Origin: Thermosporothrix hazakensis
GTDB taxonomy: Bacteria > Chloroflexota > Ktedonobacteria > Ktedonobacterales > Ktedonobacteraceae
Reading direction: 5' to 3'
NCBI RefSeq assembly: GCF_003253565.1
Contig: NZ_QKUF01000001.1
Location: 639,867 to 703,866 of the forward strand
Length of the DNA stretch: 64,000 nt
The first letter of the stretch is position 1, and every line of letters begins with the position of its first letter. Position numbers and translations under genes: made by a program. Under the pieces are notes generated by a model. That model was not told the origin of the DNA. It searched no databases and worked only from the letters and a program-made list of their open reading frames with translations. This document shows positions 51,324-59,931 of the stretch, one piece after another.

Positions 51324-52730
51324 ATGGCAAGTCATTCACCCGATAGACCGCGCCGCTATCGTTGGAAAGAGCTAGGATTGTTTATTATCCCTAGCCTCAT
51401 TATCGTCCTTATCACAACACAATTACTTATTGCCAACTCGTTGAAAAACGCCAGTGATGCCAGTTCACCACTGACGGCGCAACAGCTTCCAACACTTGAA
51501 GGACTGATTCCGGCGCTCGGTCTGATCGGCGCCTTTGCCGTGGTTCATATCGTGCTGAATCTCTTCTTTCGGAAGGCAGATCAAGTGCTCCTTCCGCTGG
51601 CCGGACTCCTGAGCAGCATTGGTGTGCTGATGGCCACCCGCCTGGGCCCTGATCTACATAACCCGCGTCTGGGAACCAACCAGTTCTTATACGCGCTGCT
51701 TGGTTTTGGCTTGTGCTGCGCCACAGTCGCCATCTTGCGTGTACCACAAAAGCTCTCGCGCTACAAATACATCTGGGCACTGATCACGCTGGCATTGCTG
51801 CTTCCAGCACTTATCAAAGGCGTACTCGCCGGAGACGCACCATCCCGCGACACGCTCGGTCTTGGGCCCTTCAAAATCCAGCCTTCGGAGTTCGCAAAGA
51901 TTGCCATTGTGATCTTCTTCGCCGCCTACCTCAGCGAGACACGCGATATTCTGGCAAAGGGCTTTATGCGGATCGGTAATCTACGTCTGCCGCCACTACG
52001 CCATCTGGGCCCACTGGTTTCCATGCTTGGCATCGCGCTGGCAATCTTCCTGGTCGTCCATGACCTCGGTCTGGCTCTGCTAATCTACAGCACTTTCCTC
52101 TGTCTGATGTATCTTGCCAGTGGCCGCCTGATGTATGTGCTGGTCAGTCTGGGAGCATTCTTCGTGCTGGGCTTTGTGGGTTATATGCTGCTAGGCTATG
52201 TGCGAAATCGCTTTGCGGTCGTTGGCTTTGATGTTGTGAACTGGGACAAATGGACACCAGAGCAGGTTGCATTCGCGGATGATCCCGGCTATCAGATCAT
52301 GCAGGGACTGATCGGTCTCTGCACCGGTGGCCTCTTTGGTCAGGGGTTCGGGCTTGGTCATCCAGCGGGACGCTTCTTCATTCCGGTAGTCGAGTCGGAC
52401 CTGATGCTTTCCGGTCTGGGCGAAGAAATTGGCTTGATGGGTCTCTTTGCGATCCTCGGCCTCTATCTGCTGATCATTCATCGTGGCTTCCATATCGCCA
52501 TGAAGGCGCGTGACTCGTTCAGTCAGTTGCTAGCAGCCGGTTTGACGACCATCTTCGCGATTCAAACGCTGGTCATTATCGCGGGAAATCTCAAGTTGAT
52601 GCCATTGACCGGTGTTCCTCTTCCCTTCTTGAGTCAGGGTGGGAGTTCACTGTTCGCAAACTATATCATTATCGGCATCTTGCTCCGCATTTCCCATAAT
52701 ACAGAGGTTGAAGCGGAAAGTTCATATTAG
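51324..52730 (+). CDS. SEDS family peptidoglycan glycosyltransferase 1 (FtsW/RodA/SpoVE)
   Basis: A 468-residue polytopic protein polymerising lipid II with a partner PBP. HDLGLALLIYSTF, then VVESDLMLSGLGEEIGLMGL (with the probable catalytic Asp) and GVPLPFLSQGGSSLFANY mark SEDS proteins. The N-terminus adds extra helices before the core. GAGAGGTG precedes the ATG. It is followed by a terminator and a close paralogue. I cannot tell elongation (RodA) from division (FtsW) roles. Confidence 0.9.
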   Translation: MASHSPDRPRRYRWKELGLFIIPSLIIVLITTQLLIANSLKNASDASSPLTAQQLPTLEGLIPALGLIGAFAVVHIVLNLFFRKADQVLLPLAGLLSSIGVLMATRLGPDLHNPRLGTNQFLYALLGFGLCCATVAILRVPQKLSRYKYIWALITLALLLPALIKGVLAGDAPSRDTLGLGPFKIQPSEFAKIAIVIFFAAYLSETRDILAKGFMRIGNLRLPPLRHLGPLVSMLGIALAIFLVVHDLGLALLIYSTFLCLMYLASGRLMYVLVSLGAFFVLGFVGYMLLGYVRNRFAVVGFDVVNWDKWTPEQVAFADDPGYQIMQGLIGLCTGGLFGQGFGLGHPAGRFFIPVVESDLMLSGLGEEIGLMGLFAILGLYLLIIHRGFHIAMKARDSFSQLLAAGLTTIFAIQTLVIIAGNLKLMPLTGVPLPFLSQGGSSLFANYIIIGILLRISHNTEVEAESSY

Positions 52731-52764
52731 ACCCCTTTTACCTCTCTATCAGATAGTTCGTGAT

Positions 52765-52796
52765 AAACCGGGAAGGGATTTCCTCTCCCGGTTTTT
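52765..52796 (+). terminator. Terminator between the two SEDS genes
   Basis: AAACCGGGA (52765-52773) pairs perfectly with TCCCGGTTT (52786-52794); the T-run continues to 52796. Confidence 0.75.
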
Positions 52797-52842
52797 CTCT
52801 TTCACGCCGGGTAATTCTTTCGATCAAGAATATATAATTTGT

Positions 52843-52851
52843 TGATATAAT
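52843..52851 (+). promoter_or_regulatory. Extended -10 promoter of the second SEDS gene
   Basis: TGATATAAT, with TATAAT at 52846-52851, 58 bases before the ATG. No good -35 at 17 bases. Confidence 0.5.
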
Positions 52852-52908
52852 AACAGGGAAAAACGGAAAAGAGGCGCACCGTATTTATCAGAGAGGCAGG
52901 TATGAGCC

Positions 52909-54339
52909 ATGATGAAGAGCCAGCTCCGAACAAAGTATAGAACACGGCCCGAAAAGCAAAGTGTGCTCAGGCGGTATCGCTGGACAGAGCTGAGTCTGTT
53001 CATTCTTCCCGCCCTTATTCTGCTGCTGATCATGACACAGCTTTTTATCGCGAACAACGTGATCGAGCATATTGACCCACGTTCAGCTTATAACCCGAAG
53101 ATCCTCCCGACCGTGCAGGGCCTGATTCCAGCGCTCGGTCTGATCGTCGCCTTTTTTGTGATGCATATTCTGCTCACCATCTTCTTCCCAAAAGCGGATC
53201 AGTTTCTGTTGCCACTGGTCAGCCTGCTCAGCGGTATCGGCGTCATGATGGTTACCCGTATCGGGCGCGATCAGGGCTTTGATCTTGGGAGCAAGCAACT
53301 TGTCTGGGTTCTGCTTGGCCTGATTGCGTGTGGCTTGACGATGATCGCGCTTCGCTATCTGCCCCGGTTCTCGCGCTACAAGTATACCTGGATTGTATTA
53401 AGCTTTATCGCGCTTGCCCCTGCCGTTATTAAGAGTATCATGGACTCCGATGCAGGCCCGGCTCGTGATGCGCTGCGCTTTGGACCATTTAATCTTCAGC
53501 CTTCCGAGTTCGCGAAAATCACTATTGTGATCTTCTTTGCTGCCTACCTCAGCGAGAACCGAGAGATTATCGCGAAAGGATATATGAAACTGGGACGGCT
53601 GCATCTCCCACCGCTGCGCCATCTGGGCCCGCTGGTGATGATGCTTGGCCTGGCACTGCTGATCTTCCTGATGGTCCATGATCTCGGCCTGGCGTTGCTG
53701 ATCTACTGTACCTTTCTCTGCCTGATGTACCTTGCCAGCGGTCGCCTGCTTTATACCGTTGTCAGCCTGCTCCTGTTTGTTGGAATGGCAATCATCAGCT
53801 ATAACCTGTTCGGCTACGTCCAGAACCGCTTTCGGACGGTGACATTCGATATTGTACACTGGCAAAACTGGACACCCGCTCAGCAATACTATGCGGAAAA
53901 CCAGGGTCAACAAATCTTACAGGCTGTGATGGCTATTGCCAGCGGAGGACTACTCGGCTCGGGGATCGGGCTCGGGCATCCGACCTATGTGCCGGTCGTT
54001 GAGTCTGACATGATCTTTACCGGGATCGGAGAAGAGATCGGTCTGATTGGCCTGTTCGCGCTTATCTGCCTGTATGCGCTGATTATGTATCGGGGCTTTC
54101 GCATCGCTATTACGGCACGAGACCCTTTTATGCAGCTCCTCGCCGGGGGCCTGACCAGTATTTTCGCGATTCAGACACTGGTTATTACGCTAGGTAATAT
54201 CAAGCTACTGCCATTAACCGGAATCCCGCTCCCATTCCTTAGCTATGGAGGAAGCTCAATACTCGCAAACTACATCATTATCGGTATTCTCTTACGTATT
54301 TCTCATGATACCGAGATGGAAAAAGAAACTGTCTACTAG
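52909..54339 (+). CDS. SEDS family peptidoglycan glycosyltransferase 2
   Basis: A 476-residue paralogue of the preceding gene, alike in DNA and protein along most of its length (for example the shared QPSEFAKI-VIFFAAYLSE block). HDLGLALLIYCTF, VVESDMIFTGIGEEIGLIGL and GIPLPFLSYGGSSILANY are the SEDS marks; this copy has the more usual Tyr in SYGGSS. It has its own promoter, so the two copies can be expressed independently. A 12-codon frame (52902-52940) overlaps its start in another frame. Confidence 0.9.
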   Translation: MMKSQLRTKYRTRPEKQSVLRRYRWTELSLFILPALILLLIMTQLFIANNVIEHIDPRSAYNPKILPTVQGLIPALGLIVAFFVMHILLTIFFPKADQFLLPLVSLLSGIGVMMVTRIGRDQGFDLGSKQLVWVLLGLIACGLTMIALRYLPRFSRYKYTWIVLSFIALAPAVIKSIMDSDAGPARDALRFGPFNLQPSEFAKITIVIFFAAYLSENREIIAKGYMKLGRLHLPPLRHLGPLVMMLGLALLIFLMVHDLGLALLIYCTFLCLMYLASGRLLYTVVSLLLFVGMAIISYNLFGYVQNRFRTVTFDIVHWQNWTPAQQYYAENQGQQILQAVMAIASGGLLGSGIGLGHPTYVPVVESDMIFTGIGEEIGLIGLFALICLYALIMYRGFRIAITARDPFMQLLAGGLTSIFAIQTLVITLGNIKLLPLTGIPLPFLSYGGSSILANYIIIGILLRISHDTEMEKETVY

Positions 54340-54449
54340 CAGTTTAGCGAACATTCTGCTTTCTTGTATATCAATACTGCTCATGCTATACTGCCCATAT
54401 ATTGGCCCCGTGTATAATAAAGGTAGTATTATTGAACGAGAGAGACGGT

Positions 54450-54917
54450 ATGGGACAATACAGGCAATGGTTATATTACCGAGAAAATAAACGACGTCTT
54501 CAAAACGAATTGACACAGCGCGAGCAGGAGCTAGCCCAGCTTCAGGCCCAGGCAGCCCGCTTACAGCGCTCCCTTTCACTGGAAGACAATGCTATTATCC
54601 GGGCGCTGACCGAACATGCCACCGAAGCGCAGAAGCAGTCAGCACCCGCCTCATATCCTTCAGCCCGAGAGGTTACCTCGCCCTCCTTACAGGCCGTAGC
54701 CGTTGGCTCAACGCCTCAGGGGAGCACGCCAGAAAAACCCTATTTTGCAGAGCAACAAACAGCGCCGCAGGTAGCCCTCCCCTGGTGGATTCGCAATCTC
54801 GCTTCTACAGATATGCCCATAGATCAGCAAAGCGACCGGGTAAACCGGCTCGTTGAGCGATGGGCACAGCGCTGGCACCGCCAGTCAGAGCAATCACAGG
54901 ATAAGAGGGAGAATTAG
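54450..54917 (+). CDS. Coiled-coil protein of unknown function
   Basis: A 155-residue protein. Residues 1-60 form a helical coiled coil (YYRENKRRLQNELTQREQEL, LQAQAARLQRSLSLEDNAI), followed by a Ser/Pro/Gln-rich linker and a helical end (LPWWIRNLASTDMP, RLVERWAQRWHRQ). ATG 54450 follows GAGAGACGG; a TATAAT at 54413-54418 may be its -10. It stops directly before the next gene, so the two are probably a pair. No family recognised. Confidence 0.65.
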   Translation: MGQYRQWLYYRENKRRLQNELTQREQELAQLQAQAARLQRSLSLEDNAIIRALTEHATEAQKQSAPASYPSAREVTSPSLQAVAVGSTPQGSTPEKPYFAEQQTAPQVALPWWIRNLASTDMPIDQQSDRVNRLVERWAQRWHRQSEQSQDKREN

Positions 54918-54918
54918 G

Positions 54919-56214
54919 ATGCGCCCGGTAGAGAAGCAAACAACCGTACATTATTTTCCCGCTCACATTGAGGCGCTCTATGCTCGCTTGGGTGAACATG
55001 ATGTCGAGCAGTTCTACCAGGGGTACAAGCTCTGGAAAATCCAGCAGCAAATTATCGCCCTGCAAACAGAGTTGACCGCGCTCAATAACGAACTGAAAAC
55101 CAACGAAGAACAGACGCAGAGAGTTCAGCCATCACCAATCGCGCTCGCCGCGCTGGCACGCCTTCAAGCCAGTGGCGTGCATGATCTCGACCTGCTTGAC
55201 CGCATGCTTTCACGTGGCGATATCTGGCTTGATCACACTATGCAGTTGCTTGAACGGTGTGAGTCGCTCGACCTCATTCAAGGTGACTATACGACGTGGT
55301 GCGAGAATGCCCTTGATGGCGCATACAACTGGCTTGACTCGATTCAGGAAGGTCAGCGCCCGCCAGAAGCCGCCGAAGAGGAAAGCGCTATTACCGAAGA
55401 GATGCTGCTGCAAAAGCTCACCAACGACGATGAGGGAGAATTGCCAACTCACACAGAGAAACCCTCACAGCCCGAGCAGGTCGTTGAAGAGCAGCCCACC
55501 ATTGGGGTTGTTTACAATGAGGCCGCGCGGGCCGAAGAGAAACAACTACCATCCCTTGAGGCCCTTCATCATGTACCAGAGCAGGTCGCTGAAGAGCAGC
55601 CCATACAGGCAGGCATTGGTGATGTACCCGAGGAAGCCAAAGAGGAACAACCACCATCTCCCAAGAGCACGCTGTCTGCTGAGCAAGCCGAAGATCAACA
55701 GTCCACGCAGGCAGGCATCCACAACGTGTCTGAGCAGCCTGCTGAGGAACAACCCGCTATCGACGGTCCAATCACCGAGCCTCAAGAGACACCCGAGACA
55801 GCAGAAAAAGAAGAGCTCGTTCCTGTTGTTCAGACCAACTCACAGGGCGAAACACCGACCCTTGTCGCAGAGCCGGAAGAGAGCACACAGAAGCGCAAGC
55901 AGCCCATTACAGAGAAGATCAGCAGTGTGCGCCTGCCAGAAGAGGGAAGAGTCACCATTTCGGCGAATGTTCCAGAAACACCGCTGCCCGAGCAACAGCC
56001 CACAGAGGAGACGGATGAGCCCCGTGAGCAAGAAGGGACGACACAAAAGAAACCAGCAGATGAGCCCCATGAGAAAGAGAAGACGACACAGGAGACTACC
56101 ATCAACGAGAGTAGCCAACAGGAGAAGCCAGACAGGAAGACCCAGGAAGATTCTCACGACATAGAACACCAGAATATCTTCAAACGCTTCCTGGGGCAAC
56201 TCTGGCGTAGATAG
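54919..56214 (+). CDS. Acidic repeat protein of unknown function
   Basis: A 431-residue protein. Residues 1-150 look folded and helical (HIEALYARLGEHDVEQFYQG, QQIIALQTELTALNNELK, ARLQASGVHDLDLLDRMLSR). Residues ~165-410 are low-complexity, rich in Glu, Pro, Gln and Thr, with loose repeats of about 34 residues containing VAEEQP and QAGI. The last residues QNIFKRFLGQLWRR form a short basic, aromatic, amphipathic tail. ATG 54919 follows AGAGGGAGAATTAGG; an upstream extension overlaps the previous gene. No family recognised. Confidence 0.7.
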   Translation: MRPVEKQTTVHYFPAHIEALYARLGEHDVEQFYQGYKLWKIQQQIIALQTELTALNNELKTNEEQTQRVQPSPIALAALARLQASGVHDLDLLDRMLSRGDIWLDHTMQLLERCESLDLIQGDYTTWCENALDGAYNWLDSIQEGQRPPEAAEEESAITEEMLLQKLTNDDEGELPTHTEKPSQPEQVVEEQPTIGVVYNEAARAEEKQLPSLEALHHVPEQVAEEQPIQAGIGDVPEEAKEEQPPSPKSTLSAEQAEDQQSTQAGIHNVSEQPAEEQPAIDGPITEPQETPETAEKEELVPVVQTNSQGETPTLVAEPEESTQKRKQPITEKISSVRLPEEGRVTISANVPETPLPEQQPTEETDEPREQEGTTQKKPADEPHEKEKTTQETTINESSQQEKPDRKTQEDSHDIEHQNIFKRFLGQLWRR

Positions 56215-56231
56215 AGCCTCCTACCCACATT

Positions 56232-56639
56232 TCAGTTTTTCATCGGCTTAATCAAACGAGGCATCGATGTCATTGGCTGTCTCTGGGCCTGTCCCGGTAT
56301 GGTTCCCTGTTGCTGTGAGAGCGGGGCTTGCGGCTGCATCATCTGCTGCGCCAGTTGCGTCGCAGCTAGCTGCTTCTCCATCTCTGAAACACGTTTCTGC
56401 AAGCGCTCATTCTCTTTTTGCAGGCGTGCGATTTCGCGCTTGTCCCGCTTGCCAGCAGCGACATCAACCAGATAGAGCAGGATAGCCCCGATAAGAAAGG
56501 TAGCGATAAAGATGATCCCCACCGGCAAAGAGAGCTGAAGACTAAAAAAACTCAGGGTAACCTGATCAAGATTCTGGACACTGAACATGGCAACCAATGC
56601 GCCGATTAAGCCCAGAATTACCAGCATGAGGTAGATCAT
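56232..56639 (-). CDS. LapA family (DUF1049) membrane protein
   Basis: A 135-residue protein with two N-terminal hydrophobic helices (about 2-22 and 40-62) around the conserved FSVQNLDQVTLSFFSLQLSLP, then a coiled-coil (KREIARLQKENERLQKRVSEME) and a Gln/Met/Pro-rich tail. LapA proteins assist lipopolysaccharide assembly in Proteobacteria; here, probably without an outer membrane, the role must be different. AAGGAGGTTGAA precedes the ATG, and a TATAAT (56675-56670, minus strand) is a likely -10. Confidence 0.85.
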   Translation of the reverse strand: MIYLMLVILGLIGALVAMFSVQNLDQVTLSFFSLQLSLPVGIIFIATFLIGAILLYLVDVAAGKRDKREIARLQKENERLQKRVSEMEKQLAATQLAQQMMQPQAPLSQQQGTIPGQAQRQPMTSMPRLIKPMKN

Positions 56640-56765
56640 TTCAACCTCCTTGCGCCATTAATATCACATATTATAATGTATCTATCTTCCACCATAAACC
56701 TGTATAGACTATTTGATCTATTGCTACGCATTGCAGCCTCATTCTCTTAACCAGGCCTACGCAAA

Positions 56766-56794
56766 TTGACTCTCGGAGGAAGAACCTCTATACT
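56766..56794 (+). promoter_or_regulatory. mutS promoter
   Basis: TTGACT (56766-56771), a 17-base spacer and TATACT (56789-56794). It excludes the longer open frame that begins at 56766 as the true mutS start. Confidence 0.75.
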
Positions 56795-56819
56795 ACAATC
56801 TGTGCCTGGAGGAGGTTCT

Positions 56820-59609
56820 ATGGTCTTATTCGGAGAGTTTGCAAACGATACACCCAATCATAGCCCGGTTCGCGCTCAATATCTGAAGATCAAAAGTCAG
56901 CATCCCGATGCGATCCTTTTTTTTCGCATGGGAGACTTCTATGAAATGTTCGACGATGATGCGGAGATCGTCGCCCGCGAACTGGAAATAGCGCTCACCC
57001 GTCGTGATTTTGGTCGGGGACAAAAGTCGCCAATGGCCGGCGTCCCCCATCATGCCGCCGACGGCTATATCGCGCGTCTGGTCGGTAAAGGCTACCGCGT
57101 TGCAGTCTGCGAGCAGACCAGTGACCCCGCTCTTTCGCGTGGCCTGGTCGATCGCGAGGTTGTCCGCGTTGTCACACCGGGAACAGTCATTGACCCAACA
57201 ATGCTGGCCGCGAAACGGAACAATTTCCTTGCAGCGGTTGTGCTTGGACGTAACGCCGTTGGGATTGCATATATTGATATCACGACCGGTGAGTTCGCCG
57301 TGACACAGTTTAACACACCTGAACCAGAGCTTGCCATTCAACAGGAAATCTCACGTGTTGGACCGGCGGAAGTGCTGGTTGAGGCCAACTATAGCCGCCT
57401 GGGAAGCCGCAAGAAGCGCTGGCTGGCAACCGTTCTGAGCGAGAAACAGGTCACCAAGCTCGGCAGTAATGGCGATCCTAACGCCACTATACCAGAACTG
57501 GATGAGGACGACGACGAGGACGATTACGCTCCACTGGTCAAGCTGCTAAACGGGCTAGCCGGGCATATCACGCCCTACGACTCCCGATATTTTGCCGAAG
57601 ACGATGCGCGCCATCGCCTGCTCAAACAGTTTGATGTCAGTTCACTTGAGGGCTTCGGCTGCGATCAACTGCCCCTGGCCATTCGCGCTGCCGGAGCCGT
57701 TCTGGCTTATGTACAGGAAACGCAAAAGGGGCTACTCCAACAACTGACCTCGCTGGAAACCTACTCTACCAGTAGCTTTATGACGCTTGATCCCTACACC
57801 CGGCGCAATCTGGAACTCTTCGAGACGGGACGCAGTGGCACAACGAAAGGCTCGCTGCTCTGGGTATTGGATAAAACACGTACCCCGATGGGAGGACGTC
57901 TGTTGCGCCGCTGGCTCGGTCAACCGCTGCTGAATATTCAGGAAATTCAGACGCGCCAGGAAACGGTACAGGTTCTCTTACAGGATACCCTGCTTCAGGC
58001 ACAGCTCGGTGAAGCGCTGAAGAAAGCGGGCGACCTCGAGCGCCTGATTAACCGGGTCCGTCAACGTATTGCCTCGCCCCGGGATCTGGTAGCGCTGGCA
58101 AATGGACTCCGCGCCGCCTCCGAGGTGCGCCACTGTCTGGCCGAAAGCAGCAGCGCAACGGTTGCCGCACTGCAAGGGATCATGCAGCGGCTCTCTGACA
58201 ACGGAGACATCATCGAGCTGATCGAACACGCCATCGTCGAAGATCCGCCGGTCAGCATTACCGAGGGCGGTATTATCCGCGCTGGCTTCAGTCCCGAACT
58301 GGACAAGCTACGCGACGCCTCGGTCAACGGCCGCCGCTGGCTCTCCGAGTTAGAACAGCGCGAACGAAAGCGCACCGGTATTACCAACCTCAAGGTTGGT
58401 TTCAACAAAGCGTATGGCTACTTTATCGAGGTCACCAAGTCGAACCTTGACCGTGTCCCGGCCGACTACCAGCGCCGCCAGACCCTGACCAACTGCGAGC
58501 GTTATATCACGTCAGAGCTCAAAGAGCAGGAGGCGCTGATCCTGAACGCGCAGGAACGCATCAACAGAATGGAGAATGAGTTCTTCGTGCAACTGCGTTC
58601 AGATATCGCGGTTCACGCCTCCGAGCGCATTCTAGACACCGCGCACGCCGTCGCAGAACTTGATGTCTATTTGAGTCTGGCCGAGATCGCTGCGAAAAAT
58701 AACTATTGTCGCCCGATTATCGACGAGAGCGATACCATTCATATCGTCGCTGGTCGTCACCCGGTAGTGGAACAGACACAATCGGATACAGCGTTTATTC
58801 CCAATGATACCGATCTCTCGATCAGTGAGGGCCAGATAGCCATTATTACAGGCCCCAATATGGCCGGTAAATCGACCTATCTGCGCCAGGTCGCATTGAT
58901 TACCCTGCTGGCCCAGATTGGCAGCTTTGTGCCCGCAGAATCGGCCCGTATCGGCATTGTTGATCGCATCTTTACTCGTATTGGTGCCCAGGACGATCTG
59001 GCAACCGGCCAGAGCACCTTTATGGTTGAGATGGTGGAAACCGCCAATATATTGCACCATGCCACACAGCGCAGCCTGATTATTCTGGACGAGATCGGGC
59101 GCGGCACCAGTACGTATGACGGACTGGCGATTGCACGGGCCGTCGTTGAATATCTGCATAACAACAGGCGAAGCGGCGCTCGCACCCTCTTCGCAACGCA
59201 CTATCATGAGCTTGTGGAGGTCTCACGCATTCTGCCACGGGTTCGCTGTCTCAATGTCGCAGTGGCCGAAGAAGAGGGCAAAGTCATCTTTCTGCGCAAG
59301 ATCGTACCCGGAGGCGCCGACCGCAGCTATGGCATCCATGTCGCTCAGCTAGCGGGCCTCCCCCGCCCCGTGATCCACCGGGCAGAAGAGATCCTGGCAG
59401 AGCTTGAGCAAAAAGGGGACGCCAAAAGCCGTCGCAAGGCCATGCGCGATCTCACCATGCCCCAGGCGTGGCAGATGACGCTCTTTGCGCCCGAAACCCA
59501 TCCGGTCGTTGAAGAACTCAAAAATCTTGCAATCGATGAACTGACACCCATTGAAGCGATCAGTAAGCTTTATGAGCTTCAACAAAAAGCCAATAAAGAA
59601 CATGCATAG
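56820..59609 (+). CDS. mutS: DNA mismatch repair protein MutS
   Basis: A 929-residue mismatch-recognition ATPase. The N-terminal mismatch-binding domain carries FFRMGDFYEMF (the Phe-X-Glu that stacks on mispairs). The core and clamp follow, and the ATPase has Walker A GPNMAGKST at ~678, then STFMVEMVETANIL, LDEIGRGTSTYDG and ATHYHEL. The C-terminal ELKNLAIDELTPIEAISKLYELQ is typical of MutS1. GGAGGAGG precedes ATG 56820. No mutL is visible nearby. Confidence 0.96.
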   Translation: MVLFGEFANDTPNHSPVRAQYLKIKSQHPDAILFFRMGDFYEMFDDDAEIVARELEIALTRRDFGRGQKSPMAGVPHHAADGYIARLVGKGYRVAVCEQTSDPALSRGLVDREVVRVVTPGTVIDPTMLAAKRNNFLAAVVLGRNAVGIAYIDITTGEFAVTQFNTPEPELAIQQEISRVGPAEVLVEANYSRLGSRKKRWLATVLSEKQVTKLGSNGDPNATIPELDEDDDEDDYAPLVKLLNGLAGHITPYDSRYFAEDDARHRLLKQFDVSSLEGFGCDQLPLAIRAAGAVLAYVQETQKGLLQQLTSLETYSTSSFMTLDPYTRRNLELFETGRSGTTKGSLLWVLDKTRTPMGGRLLRRWLGQPLLNIQEIQTRQETVQVLLQDTLLQAQLGEALKKAGDLERLINRVRQRIASPRDLVALANGLRAASEVRHCLAESSSATVAALQGIMQRLSDNGDIIELIEHAIVEDPPVSITEGGIIRAGFSPELDKLRDASVNGRRWLSELEQRERKRTGITNLKVGFNKAYGYFIEVTKSNLDRVPADYQRRQTLTNCERYITSELKEQEALILNAQERINRMENEFFVQLRSDIAVHASERILDTAHAVAELDVYLSLAEIAAKNNYCRPIIDESDTIHIVAGRHPVVEQTQSDTAFIPNDTDLSISEGQIAIITGPNMAGKSTYLRQVALITLLAQIGSFVPAESARIGIVDRIFTRIGAQDDLATGQSTFMVEMVETANILHHATQRSLIILDEIGRGTSTYDGLAIARAVVEYLHNNRRSGARTLFATHYHELVEVSRILPRVRCLNVAVAEEEGKVIFLRKIVPGGADRSYGIHVAQLAGLPRPVIHRAEEILAELEQKGDAKSRRKAMRDLTMPQAWQMTLFAPETHPVVEELKNLAIDELTPIEAISKLYELQQKANKEHA

Positions 59610-59620
59610 GAGCATTTCGG

Positions 59621-59656
59621 GGACTCGATTACCACAATTATCGAGTCCCTTTTTTC
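59621..59656 (+). terminator. mutS terminator
   Basis: GGGACTCGAT (59621-59630) pairs perfectly with ATCGAGTCCC (59641-59650), followed by six T residues. Confidence 0.88.
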
Positions 59657-59931
59657 AATCCTTTGAAGACAAGCCGCTACACCTCTCACAAACGCATCAC
59701 AAACTGGCTTCCGGGGCGCCAAAACCAGATGACGAAGGGCGGCATACGCTGTATCATCCAGGCGGGATAATGCTGCCCGTATGGAAAAATAGAGCCCAAA
59801 AGATCGGCGACTTTTTCAGAAGGAAGTACCCGACCACAACATAAGAGTTGCCATATGTGATATCATTAGGGTGACGATAGTGTAAGATATACAATAAATC
59901 ATCCGATTTCGTTGGAGGATTCACAACTCTC

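Noticed and set aside
52902..52940. 12-codon upstream frame overlapping the second SEDS start
   Set aside because: Too short and without conserved meaning; it may simply be chance, though it could affect translation.
55172..56164. 330-codon frame in the acidic repeat gene
   Set aside because: Alternative frame of a low-complexity region; Ser/Arg/Pro-rich product typical of a shifted Glu/Gln/Pro-coding repeat.
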